In this document: piece by piece, positions 1 to 11,031 of the stretch | How positions within the stretch are numbered: the first letter of the stretch is position 1 | Layout of the letters: every line of letters begins with the position of its first letter | Source: Cymbidium sinense | Lineage: Eukaryota > Streptophyta > Magnoliopsida > Asparagales > Orchidaceae | Reading direction: 5' to 3' | NCBI GenBank assembly: GCA_021442155.1 | Contig: CM038214.1 | Span: 318,587,001-318,651,000, forward strand | DNA: 64,000 nucleotides | Translations under genes and position numbers: made by a program | The notes under the pieces: generated by a model | What the model was told of the DNA's origin: nothing | Databases searched by the model: none | Seen by the model: the letters and a program-made list of their open reading frames with translations, nothing else

Positions 1-1727
1 TAGTGCATTTTCCTTCGCTTTGTCTTTGGCTTGGGCCAACAAAGCACAAAGGGAGTCATATAATGCAATAATATAAAGTATGAGCGGCTTGCCCGGGAGA
101 GGGGCTGCTAGAACTGGTGACATCATCAGGTAATGATTGATGTCTTCGAAGGCATGCTCACACTTATCATCCCACTTGAACTTGGCATCCTTTTTGATAA
201 GTGCTGAGAATGGCTGACATTTTCTTGATATGTTAGATATAAAGTGTCTTAGATATGCCAACCACCCTTGGAATGATCTCAATTGAGTTAAACTTTTTGA
301 GGGTGGAATTTTGAATTTTGCCTTGATCTTCTCCAGATCAATTTCAATTCTCTGGTGTTGGACAACAAACCCAAGGAATTTCCCTGAAGCCACTTCAAAT
401 GCACACTTCACGGGGTTCATTTTGAGGTTAAGTTATCTTAACTATTTGAAAACTACTCTCAAGTCAAAGAGATGGCCTTCCTTTTCTCTACTTTTGACCA
501 CGAGATCATTGGCATAACACTTGACTTGAAGATGAATGAGTTCATCGAAGATTCGAGTGATAACCCACTAGTATGTAACACCGATAATTTTAAGGCTAAA
601 AGGCATGACCATATAGCAATAAATTTTGATCGGGGTTCTAAAGTAGTATTTCTTTCATCTTCAGGGGCTATCTTTATGTTGTTAAATCCAGATAAGTCAT
701 TCATGAAAGCGAAGACTACATGAGATTAGGCAATGACCACTATCAGCTCCGGGATTGGTAGTGAAAATTCATCTTTTAGACTCTGTGAATAGTCAAGAGC
801 TAATCTAGGCATCTCTTCATAACTCCAAGCAAAGTAGTCATTAAACTCTGTGAATAGTCTAACAAAGTCATTAGTTTCAAATTCATTCAACAAAGAACTG
901 ATGTATATCGGGTGTGGATCTTCTTCAGTTCCTAAGTTGATTTTCTTGAGCTTGTCAATGATTGACTTGATCTCTTCATTGAACTCTGGCAGTGCATCTT
1001 TTACTTCAAAATCATCTAGATCATCTGAAGTTTCTAAGCATAGCTCCTCATATGAGTTAATGTGATTTGAAAAGAACCTATCAAATTTCAAATGATTGGT
1101 GATGACAAGCGAATCGCCATCATCAATTGGACCCATCAAAATAATGTCTCGCTTGATTGAGAGCTTTTGTATTTCTTCCATATTCTTTTGAAGTAGTCTA
1201 ACCTATGCTTTGACCAAGTATGGGATTAACCCTTTCTTTAAATAATGAACACAAGGCAAGTACCAATTAAAAGGTAATTCTATTAAATCTTTATATGAAT
1301 CATCCTCAAGTTCTATATAAACTTCTTGGCTTGAGGATGATGCTCCGAGAAAGAACCTCTGATTCTTCACACCTGTGGATGACTTAGGGGCTTCCTTAAC
1401 TACCAAATCCTCAATGTTTTTAGAGGAAAGTGGGGTTAGAGCTAAGGTTCCCAACCATTGCCTAACTGTTTCACATATAGACTTGAATAAACTTATGCTT
1501 TGCTCTGGAGACTAGTCTTCATCACTATCTAGCTCAAGTGCCACCTCTAAGGGAATCTACTGTTGAGAAGAGTTGGCTGGTGTGCTAACCATATAATACT
1601 CATCCTATGAACTATAATCTAAGTCTATATGGATAATAACTATACTCTTGCTAGCAGGAATATATCTTCTATTGGGTGACCAATTATGAGGTTTTCCACC
1701 CTTGGGACTGCCTTTGAACCTGCCTTC
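1..1727 (-). pseudogene. Ty3/Tat-type retrotransposon pol fragment, internally deleted
   Basis: Read on the minus strand this is collinear with the pol region at 23200-25020 of the large element in this window, so it is a second copy of the same family in inverted orientation. From right to left it holds the basic Gly/Arg-rich linker (up to 1700), the acidic linker before RT (1181-726, with the shared stretch TNHLKFDRFF), an RT stretch with SGFNNIKIAPEDERNTT (704-630), the RT catalytic region (516-491) and the start of the RNase H connection (about 300-120). The catalytic motif reads YANDLVV where the other copy has YVDDLVV, so the first aspartate is Asn. About 100 residues of RT are missing: YSQSLKDEF jumps straight to the segment that follows CPKDEF in the intact order. 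Frames change several times. It continues off the left edge and is cut at right by the gap, so element ends are not visible. Confidence 0.85.
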
Positions 1728-1827
1728 NNNNNNNNNNNNNNNNNNNNNNNNNNNNNNNNNNNNNNNNNNNNNNNNNNNNNNNNNNNNNNNNNNNNNNNNN
1801 NNNNNNNNNNNNNNNNNNNNNNNNNNN
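1728..1827. other. Assembly gap of exactly 100 N
   Basis: A run of 100 undetermined bases, the conventional size for a gap of unknown length. It separates the inverted pol fragment from the telomere-like satellite, so these two regions may not be true neighbours. Confidence 0.99.
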
Positions 1828-4800
1828 AACATAAAAAAAAACTAAAATAAAAACCTAAAACCTAAACCTATAAAAATAAAATAAAAATTTAAACCTAAAC
1901 CTAAAATAAAAAATAAAACCTAAACCTAAAAAATGAAATAAAAATAAAACTCAACTAAAAAATAAACCTAAACATTAACCTAAACCTAAAAAAAACTAAA
2001 ATAAAAAACCTAACTAAATTAAATAAACCTAAAATAAATAAACTAAACTAAATAAAAATAAAAATAAACCTAAATAAAAATAAAAAATAAAATATACTAA
2101 ATAAAACTAAACCTACCAATTTACTTAATTTAAAGATAAATAAAAATATAAACAAAATATAAACAAATAAAAAAACCTTAAACCATAAACCCTAAACCTA
2201 CAACCCTAAACCTAAACCCTAAACCCTAAACCCTAAACCCTAAACACTAAACCCTAAAACCTACAACCCTAAAGCCAAAACCCTAAACCCCAAACCCCAA
2301 ACCCTAAACCCTAAACCCTAAAACCCTAAACCCTAAACCCTAAACCCTAAACCTCAAACCCTATACCCTAAACCATAAACCCTAAAAATGTAAACCTAAA
2401 CTATATAAAACCTAAAAATAAAATAAATAAAAAACCTAAACCAAAATAAACTAAAAAAATAAAATAAAATAAAAACCTAAACTAAAACCTAAACTCAAAC
2501 CTAAACCTAAACATAAAAATAAAAATGAAATAAAATAAAAAATTAAAACTAAACTAAAATAAATTAATAAAAACCTAACTAAATAAAAAATTAAAATAAA
2601 CCTAAAAATAAAAAACCTAAATACAATAAAAAACTAATCATAAAAAAATAAACATAAACCTAAAATATATTAAAATAAAATTAAACCTAAAAAATAAACC
2701 TAAAAATTAATAAAAAATCAAACATAAACCTTAAATTTAAAAAAAAAACTAAACATAAAATAAACAAAATAAAATAAACCTAAACCTAAACTAAAATAAC
2801 TAAACTAAAATAAATAAAACCCAAACTTAAACTTAAAATAAACTAAACCTAAACCCTAAACTAAATAAATTAAAATAAACTTAAAATAAACCTAAACATA
2901 AACCAAAAAAATAAAAACCTAAAAAAATTTTAAAAAAAACCTAAACCTAAATCTAAAAAATAAAAATAAAACCTAAACCTAATAAAATAAAAATCAAAAT
3001 AAAACTTAACTAAAAAATAAACATAAACCTAAACCTAAAAAAAAAACTAAAATAAATAAACCAAACTATATAAAAATAAAAAATAAACCTATAATAAATA
3101 AAAAATAAAATAAACTAAAAAAATAAAAAATATATACTAAATAAACCTAAACCTATCGGTTTACTTAATTTTTTTTTTTAAAAAAAACTAAACCCTAAAC
3201 CCTAAACCCTAAATCCTAAATCCTAAAGCCTAAATTGTAAACCCTAAAACAACCCTAAACTTTAAACCCTAAACCCTAAACCTAAAACCTAAATTATAAG
3301 CCCTAAACCTTAAACCCTAAACATTAAACTAACCCTAAACCCTAAACCCTAAACCTACAAACCCTTAAACGCTAACCATAAATCCTAAACCCTAAAAGCA
3401 TAAACCCTAAAACCCTAAACCCTAAACCCTAAACCCTAAATCCTAAACCCTAAACCTAAACTAAACCTAAAACCCTAAACCTAAACCTAAACTCTAAACC
3501 TAAACTTAAATCCTAAACCCTAAACCTAAACCCTAAATAAACTTAAAGCCTAAACCTAAACCTAAACCTAAACCCTAAACATAAACCTAAACCCTAAACA
3601 TAAACCTAAACCCTAAACCCAAAACCCCTAAAAACCTAAAAACCTAAACCTAAACTAAATAATACCTAAAAATAAAATAAATAAATAACCTAAACCTAAA
3701 TAAAATAAATAAAATAAAATAAAAAAAACCTAAACCTAAACCTAAACCAAAACCTAAAAATAAAATCATCTAAAAAAACTAAACTAAAATAAAATAAATA
3801 AAACCTAAAATAAACTAAAAATTAAAATAAACCTAAAAATAAAAAACATAAATAAAATAAAAACTAAACATAAAATAAAAATAAAATAAACTTAACATAA
3901 AATAAAATAATAACTAAACAAAAACCTAAACCTAAAAAATAAACCAAATAATAAAACCTAAAAATAAATAAAAAATAAAACCTAAACCCTATACTAAAAG
4001 AAAAACTAAACCTAAAATAGGCAAAGTAAAATAAACCTAAACCTAAACTAAAATAACTAAACTAAAATAAATTAAACCTAAACCTAAAAAACTAAACCTA
4101 AACCCTAAACTAAATAAAATAAAATAAACTAAAAATAAACCTAAACCTAAACTAAAAAATAAAACCTACAAATAAACCTAAAATAAAAACCTAAAACCTA
4201 AACCCTAAACCCTATAAAGCTAAAAAACTAAACTTATGCTAAACAAAACCTAAAAATAAAATAAATAAAAAACCTAAACCAAAATAAAATAAAATAATAA
4301 AATAAAAAAAAACATAAGCTAAAACCTAAACCTAGAGTAGGAAAATAAAGTAGAAAATAAAAGCTAAACTAAAATAAAATAAATAAAACCTAAACTAAAT
4401 TAAAAAATAAATAACTTGAATAAAATAGAAACTAAACCCAAATTAAAAACAAAAATAAACCTAAAATGATATAAAGTAAAAACTAAATAAAAACCTAAAC
4501 TTAAAAAATAAACCTAAAAATTAAATCTAAAAATTAATAAAAAATAAACCTAAACCCTAAACTAAAAAAAATAAACCTAAAATAAAAATAAAATAAACCT
4601 AAACCTAAACTAAAATAAATAAAAACCTAAACCTAAAATAAACTAAACCTTAACCTAAACCTAAACCTAAACTAAAAATAAAAAATAAAAACTTAAACCT
4701 AAACTAAAAAAATAAAAATTAAGACCTAAACTTAAAAAATAAAATAAAAATAAAACTAAACTAAAAAATAAACCAAACCTTAGCCTAAACCTAAAAAATA

Positions 4801-4978
4801 AACTAAAATAAATAAACTATTGTAAATAAAAATAAAAATAAACCTAAAAAAATAAAAAAATAAAATAAATTAAAATAGATAAAAAACTAAATAAACCTAA
4901 AACTATGAGTTTATTTAATTTTAAAAAAAATAAAAATAATAATAAAGAAAAATCCTAAGCCCTAAACCTAAAACCCTA
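1828..4978. repeat. Telomere-like / AT-rich higher-order satellite, block A
   Basis: Blocks of near-canonical CCCTAAA heptamers (about 2170-2390 and 3185-3640) alternate with degenerate AT-rich blocks built from CCTAAA, AAATAAA and AAACTAAA. Each AT-rich block ends with a landmark resembling GTTTACTTAATTT followed by an A or T run, at about 2121, 3161 and 4911. A second landmark resembling AACTCAACTAAAAA lies 156-172 bp before each (about 1949, 3005 and 4754). This gives unit lengths of about 1.04 and 1.75 kb. No reading frame here is credible. It is not a functional telomere: the heptamers are degenerate and sequence continues on both sides. Confidence 0.9.
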
Positions 4979-4980
4979 TG

Positions 4981-5495
4981 GTGACTATTGTGTTTTGGGC
5001 TCTTTAGTTTATGCATCTTGTTATAGATCCGTAGAAATCTTCTTTGGGATATTTTGAGGAATTTTGTTTGTCCAACAAACCTTGGTTTGTTGGTGGTGAT
5101 TTCAACACTATTTTATTCTCTTCTGAATGAAGTTGTGGTTGCTCTCCCAATATTCATTCCATAGTAGATTTTTCCAATATGATCCTTGATTTTAATTAGC
5201 TTGATATTGTCTTTAAGGGTTCTAATTATACTTGCGAAAACTCTAGACTTTGGCAAAGGTTAGGCCGAATCCTTTTTAATACTCATTAGATTACGTTGTG
5301 GCCTATTACTTCTATTTTTCATTTCAGCAGAACCTTGTCTGATAATGCTCCTCTTATGGTTTCTATTAAAGATAATTCTAATAGATTAAAAATCTCCTCT
5401 GCTTTTAGATTTAAGAACATGTGGATTCAACATATTAATTTTATTGATGTTGTGGCTATTAATTTGAAAGCTCCTTTGCATCCCGATAATTGATT
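4981..5495 (+). pseudogene. LINE-1 endonuclease (APE-type), C-terminal part
   Basis: Translated in pieces this gives VLGSL.YASC.RSRRNLLWD, the FVGGDFN motif (about 5090) and the terminal region with TLSDNAPLMVSI (about 5335-5365). These are the last two-thirds of the apurinic-type endonuclease that nicks target DNA for LINE insertion. In the usual SDH terminal motif the histidine is replaced by Asn (SDN). Several frameshifts and stops make it inactive. The N-terminal half is missing. Confidence 0.75.
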
Positions 5496-6009
5496 ATGGG
5501 GATGAATAGACTTTGGTTTAAACTTGAAAGATTTAAACAAAATTTGGGGTGGAACAAGCATTATTTTAATAACCTTTTGTTAATATTAAAGATATGGAAA
5601 AATTGGTTTGTGATCTTGAAGTCTCATTATATATGATCCTTCTAAGATTAAGGACTGACAAGAAAGATAAACTTGTTAACTTCTAAAATATGGAAGAGAC
5701 TTATTGGCACCAAAAGTAGCAAAAAATATTGGATGGTGATAGAATACTAGCTATTTCCATGCTTTAATTAATAAATAGAGAGCTTTAAATAATATTCAAA
5801 ATTAAAGATGACAATGGAGATTGGATTACATAGAATAATGATATTAAGGAATCTATTAATTACTTTAGAAATATGTTTAATAAGAATTGCTCTTATGAAG
5901 CTATTTCTAAATCGCATTTGATTCCTTCTATTATTACTAATGATGATAATGATTTGCTTACCATTGTACCTAATGAAGATGAAATTTTGAAGTTCTAAAT
6001 AGCATGAAC

Positions 6010-7330
6010 ATAGATTTTTGCTGGTTCTGAGGGTTTCACAACTCAATTTTTCAAAAATGTTGGTTTATCATTAAAAATGATTTGATTGAGGTCGCGGATT
6101 GATTTTTTAATGATAATCCTTTTCCTACATATTTTTCTAGTACTTCTATTATTCTCATTCTTATGAAAGATAATCTAGACTATTGGAGTGATTTTAGACC
6201 TATTAGTCTTTGCACCTTCTTTAATAAGTTGATTTCCAAAATTCTTACCAACAAGCTTAGTCTTTTACTTAATAGATCTATCTCTCTCAACAAAACTAGT
6301 TTTGTTAGAAGTATATCAATTTCTGATAATATTTTACTTGCCCAAGAATCAATTCATGATCTTGATGCTAAGAATAGAGGTGGCAACATTCTTTTCAAAT
6401 TAGATATTACCAAAGCCTTTAACAACATCTCTTGGGATTTTCTTTTCCATATTCTAAATTTATTTGGTTTTTTGATAAATTTATTTATTTTATTAAAAAT
6501 GTATTAATAATGCCTAGTTTTTTATTTTGCTTAATGGTGAAGCCTTAGGTTTCTTTCGCTCTTCCCATGGCTTAAGATTAGGGGATCCTTTATGTCCTGC
6601 TTTATTTATTATCGTTGTTGAGTACTTATCTTGGAGCATCGATGATTTATTCTTAAAAAATCATAGTATGTACTATAGAACTCTTGGTGGTCTTCATGTT
6701 TCCCACTTAAGCTTTGCAGATGATTTCATTATTTTTTTGCAATGCTTGTATTCATCATATCAGGAATCTCAAGAATTTTATAAATAAATTTGGTTGAGAA
6801 AGTGGCCTTTCTATCTATGATAACAAAAGCTATTTTATCACCTCCTCTCATATCTCCAATAATAAAATCAATCAAATCTTGCATATCACTAATTTTAAAC
6901 ATCAACGCTTACCTCTAAGGTACTTGGGTGCTCCTCTCTTTAAAGGCCCAGAACGATCCCATCTTTTGATGAGTTAATTCAAAAAAATTTTAAAAATTTT
7001 TTGCTTGGGAATTCCATTTGCTTTCCTTTGGTGGTAGGCTCACTATTTTTAAAAGCACTCTTAATTCAATGCCTCTTTCTTTGATTAGGACTATTATCCC
7101 CACTAATGCTACACTTGTCAGAATTGATCTTTTGCTTAATAAATTTTTTTGGGGCTCCAATAATTCTACCAAAAGAATGCATTGGACATCTTGGCATAAA
7201 TGTTGTGGTATTTTTGGTGATGGTGCTCTTGCAAACCTATTGTGAAGCTATCACCGCTTTCTCTCATAAGCTCTGTGGAATTTTAGAAAGAATGATAGCC
7301 TTTGGGCTAATTTTATGATGGAAAATATTG
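6010..7330 (+). pseudogene. LINE-1 reverse transcriptase remnant
   Basis: The segment 6163-6507 encodes the fingers and palm of a LINE reverse transcriptase, with DFRPISLC, SISDNILLAQESIHDL and GGNILFKLDITKAFNNISW. The segment 6527-6787 continues with GLRLGDPLCPALFIIVVEYL and the catalytic box FADD (6713-6724, both aspartates kept). Further thumb-region matches continue to about 7330, including LPLRYLGAPLFKGP in the 6900s. The stop and frame change near 6508, the stop at 6785 and later breaks show it is a dead copy. The enzyme class copies LINE RNA at the nicked target. Confidence 0.88.
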
Positions 7331-7649
7331 CCAAGGTAAACAAACTCTTATGCTTATAAAGTTGGTGACTCTAAGGTTTGTAAAAGGCTTTGCCTCATTA
7401 AATGAAATCCTTAATATCTTGGGTATTCATTCACATTCTTCTTTCTTTTGCAAGACAATTGGATTGGCAATGGCTCTATTAATACCCTTTATCTACCCAC
7501 TCTACTATCGCTTATCAAAGTGAAAGCTAACTTGAGAATTATATCCCTATTTCTATTTTGACAACTTTAGAAATATCCCCATTTCTTCTAACAAACCTAA
7601 TCAAATTCTTTTTAAGCTTTCTTATAATGGTGATTTTGTTCTGAAAAAG

Positions 7650-8068
7650 GTTTGGAATTTTATTAGAGATAAATAGAACCCCTCTAATGTCTTTACTAAA
7701 CTTTGGAACAATATCATTCCCATATCCTATTCAGTTTTAGCATTAGAGGATTTTGAATAACTTTGTTCTGTGGACTCTTTGCTCTAGATTAAAGCATTTT
7801 ATTTACCATCTAAGTGCTATTGTTGTTTCATATTGAAAATATAAATCATATTTTTGTCAATGGTGCAATTTCTTCTAAATTATGGCTTTGGTATGATGAT
7901 TTATTTAATACCAACTATTTTCATGGTTCTCTTTCTTTATATCAACTTCTTAAAGTTTGTTTCAAAAAAATTGTGAAAGGTCATATCAAAGTTTTAATTG
8001 CTATTACCCTTATCTGATTCATCTGGATGGATGGAAATGATGCAAAATATCATGGTACTCCTATGAAC
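7650..8068 (+). pseudogene. LINE-1 zinc-binding (zf-RVT-like) region, cut by LTR insertion
   Basis: The region 7740-8068 matches LINE-2 60570-60905, which carries the Cys/His-rich module found after RT in plant LINEs (CCFHTENVNHVFVNG in LINE-2). Here it is frameshifted; YDDLFNTNYFHGSLSLYQLL is recognisable (7894-7953). Coding ends abruptly at the LTR element's target site. Confidence 0.75.
8064..8068. repeat. Left target-site duplication TGAAC
   Basis: Five bases immediately before the LTR's 5' TG. The partner at 37717-37721 is TGACC (one mismatch). The uninterrupted LINE-2 sequence at 60895-60912 reads CCTATGAATCATAAAAGG and shows the empty-site arrangement. Confidence 0.8.
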
Positions 8069-8369
8069 TGTTGACCTCGCCTTAGAATGAGCTCTCAACC
8101 CCTCCATCTTAAACATATGACTCTAAGGACTCTCAACCCTAGAGACTTAGAAGATAGCCATGGAATAGGTCATGCCTTGGGTGTTAGGAAAATTTCCTAC
8201 CCTTAGCTTAAACAATTCCTCACTTTCCTTCTTTCAAGTCAAACTCCAAATCAATCTTAATTGATTGTCTCCAAATTCAAATCAACTCCATATGATTGAA
8301 ATCCATGATTGAAATCTATGATTGAAACCCATGATCAAAATCCATTAAAATAAGTTCAAATTTTTTCCC

Positions 8370-9060
8370 AAGTCCTTAATCTCCTCTTAAGGACTTAACC
8401 AAAATCATGATCAAAACCTATTCAAATTATTGAGATTTTGTCAAAATCCATTTATATTCTCATTTATATTCATATATAAAAATGAAATATAAATTCAAAT
8501 CAATCAAACTAAACTCAAAATTCCAAATTTAAAATCCTTGAAATTTCCTATGTCATTAATTCTCCATTAATGGACTTAGCCTAAACCTTGATCATATCAA
8601 TTCAAATCCTTGGGATTTTCTCAAAACTCATTTTTATTCTCATTTTTATTCATAAATATAAATGAAATATAAATATAAATCAATCAAATCGAATCCAAGA
8701 ATTAAATTCTCAATTTAAAATCGCTTTGTCTTAATTTTCCATTAATGAACTTAGCCTAAACCATCATCAAACCATATCAAAGTCATAGAATTTTCTCATA
8801 ATTCATTTATAATCTCATTTATATTCACATATATAAATGAAATATAAATATAAATCAATCAAACCAAATTCAAAAATTCAAAACCCAAATTCCAAAATTT
8901 TCCTAAGTCCCTTAAATCCTTCTTAATGGACTTAGCCCAAATCATGGTCAAATCACTTCAAACCCTTGACATTTTCTCATGATCCATTTATATTCCCATT
9001 TATATTCACATACATAAATGAAATATAAATTCAAACAATCAAAACCAATTCCAAAAATCA
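8370..9060 (+). repeat. Tandem repeat of about 175 bp, four units, in left LTR
   Basis: Each unit ends with an AT-rich core CATTTATATTCA followed by ATAAATGAAATATAAAT and CAATCAAA. Cores lie at about 8460, 8640, 8815 and 8992. Units also share a GACTTAGCC element and a TTTTCTCA element. The same array occurs at about 30110-30790 in the right LTR, so it predates insertion. Confidence 0.8.
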
Positions 9061-9383
9061 AACTCAAACCAACTCAAAATCCAATCTAAGCCTTTCAAGT
9101 CAAAATCTTGAACTTAGCCAAATCAATTTCAAATCATGCCAAACTCTTGATTTTCTCTCATGGTTCAATCAACCCTACAATCATGAGCTCATATATAAAT
9201 CCAAACTTCAATCAAACAATCAAAACCTAAGTCAAAAATCGAAACCAAAACCCTTTCATATTCTTCCTTTGAATATGAAATTGTCAAATGGATCTAAACC
9301 CATTTGACTTCAAACCACTTGTAAATGGATTTATATTTCAATCACGAGTCCATATACAAGATCAACCAACTTCAAATCAAGCT

Positions 9384-10204
9384 TTGACCAGGCCACTTGA
9401 CCCACTTAGGCTCACTTGACCCAAAGTGACCTAAAGTACCCTTATGAGCCAAATTTTGATCCTAACCAAATTGGATTGAACCAAACTCATATATCCCTCT
9501 CATCATGATCAATTAATCAAATTGGGTCAAACTAAGTCAAACCTAAGGGTTGACCAAGTCAACACTTAACCCAAAATGAAATCTTACATAGCCAAATTCT
9601 ACCATAGGCCAAATTGATTGAAACTATTGATCTAAGTTCCCTCATGACCTATGTTTGAACTTGACCAAGCCAACATTTGAGCCTAATAGCCCAATTGGCT
9701 CACTTGACCAAGTTGACCCATTTTGACCTAAAGGGTCAAAATTTGTCAAAACTTGATCTAAGCCAAATTGATTGAAACCAATGGGTCAAGTCCATTCCAA
9801 ATCTTGTGGAACTTGACCAAAGCCTCAATTGGCCAACTAGACCCAACCTAGCCCAATTGACCTTAGACCCAACATGACCTAAAGGGGTCATGTTGAGCCA
9901 AAATTGAACTTAACCAAAATTGATTGGAAACAAAGATACCAATCCACTCCATATGACTAACCTATCCTAAACCTACCCTTGACCTACCTCAAATAGGTCA
10001 AATGGGTCAAATAGGTCAACTTGACCCATTTGACCTAAATGAAGTCATATGAGCCAAATTCAAAACTATACCAAATTGAATCAAACCAAAGCCACCAAGA
10101 CATTTCAAATGGCCATATGAACTTGACCAAACCCTTGGTTTGACCCAATTTGACCTATTGGTCAACTTGACCCAAGTTGACCCATTTTGACCTAAATGGG
10201 TCAA
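9384..10204. promoter_or_regulatory. Dense cluster of TTGAC (W-box-like) cores in left LTR
   Basis: I count about 30 TTGAC or GTCAA cores on the two strands in about 820 bp, most of them TTGACC. This matches the W-box core (TTGACY) bound by WRKY transcription factors. Chance would give only about two. The cluster lies in the first third of the LTR, where retrotransposon enhancers usually lie. A regulatory role is inference; the pattern may partly come from tandem duplication of a TTGACC-rich unit. Confidence 0.6.
9995..10036. repeat. Perfect 16-bp inverted repeat within the TTGAC cluster
   Basis: Left arm AGGTCAAATGGGTCAA (9995-10010), 10-nt spacer, right arm TTGACCCATTTGACCT (10021-10036), exact reverse complements. 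In the right LTR it is kept at 31753-31794 with one mismatch. Confidence 0.9.
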
Positions 10205-11008
10205 CATGAGCCAAACCCTATCAAATGAATTCCAAATCTCATGAAACTTGGCCAAACCTAGTTTCTCCACATACCCAACATGTCCAAAGTGGAAAAATAG
10301 CAAAATGACCATCCTACCCCTAGGCCATAGAACAAATTTGGCTTGATCCATGGGTAATTTGGTCATACCCTCCTCACATTCACTTGAAGCTTTCCTAAAA
10401 GCTCAAGGGGACCTAGTGATGAGTGGTGCACCCAACCCAATGGGTTTTTAGCCCATTTGGTCCCTAGACCAAACCCACCCTATGGTCAAAAAATTGGAAA
10501 TTCAAACTCCTCTCAAGCTCAAATTCAAGCACATGGGAGGCGGAAATCCTCTTGGCTCAAATTGACCATGTGCACACTCCTAAGTGATCAAACCTCTATG
10601 ATCAATTGGATCAAAATGGCATGTCCATTATCAATCGCCCGATCCTTCAAGGGGAGATATACTCCCCCTAAACAAACTCAAATGCATCATTCCATAACTC
10701 GATTGAGTGCTAGACCTAGGAGCCATCAGAGAGTGATAGAAAGCATCCTACAGCTCATTCCATTCCCCCATTTCTCAATTTTTCAAACAATGAAAATAGG
10801 GGATGCCAATTGAATTTCCAACTTCTTCCACACTTCATTTCCTTCTAATTCCTTTTGCACACAGGTGACCAAGTCAACCTCACCTAAGTTGATTCCCAAG
10901 TTCTAAAGGCAAGGGAGGATTGAATTATATTAAAGCTGCAAGCAACCTAAGGAGGAGTTGGTCTATACATTGATCCACTCAACCTCAAGTGCTTATACTC
11001 TCAACAAG

Positions 11009-11031
11009 GCTTCTTCTCAACCAGATGAAGC
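11009..11031 (+). other. Conserved LTR hairpin, left-LTR copy
   Basis: Arms GCTTCTTCT and AGATGAAGC around the loop CAACC, 8 of 9 positions pairing. The equivalents at 32780-32802 (right LTR, GCTTCATCT/AGATGAAGC) and 53570-53594 (solo LTR, GGCTTCATTT/AAATGAAGCC) show a paired C-G to T-A change. Confidence 0.55.

Larger units (their letters stand above)
4979..8068 (+). mobile_element. LINE-1, first segment (truncated plant L1-type LINE)
   Basis: Non-LTR retrotransposon remnant beginning inside the endonuclease domain, directly after telomere-like repeats, and running through reverse transcriptase to the zinc-binding domain before RNase H. It aligns along its length with LINE-2 (50330-50784 and 58340-60912). 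The reading frame is broken repeatedly. At 8068 it stops in the middle of a coding segment (HGTPMN) and resumes at 37722 (KRILARTK), because the giant LTR element inserted there. It is therefore 5'-truncated and split. Confidence 0.9.

Noticed and set aside
1828..4978. A functional telomere or chromosome end
   Set aside because: Heptamers are heavily degenerate, AT-rich blocks intervene in a fixed order, and unrelated sequence lies on both sides.
10016..10366. Minus-strand open frame of 116 codons in the LTR
   Set aside because: It lies in the TTGACC-rich low-complexity LTR, its counterpart in the other LTR is shorter, and it resembles no protein.
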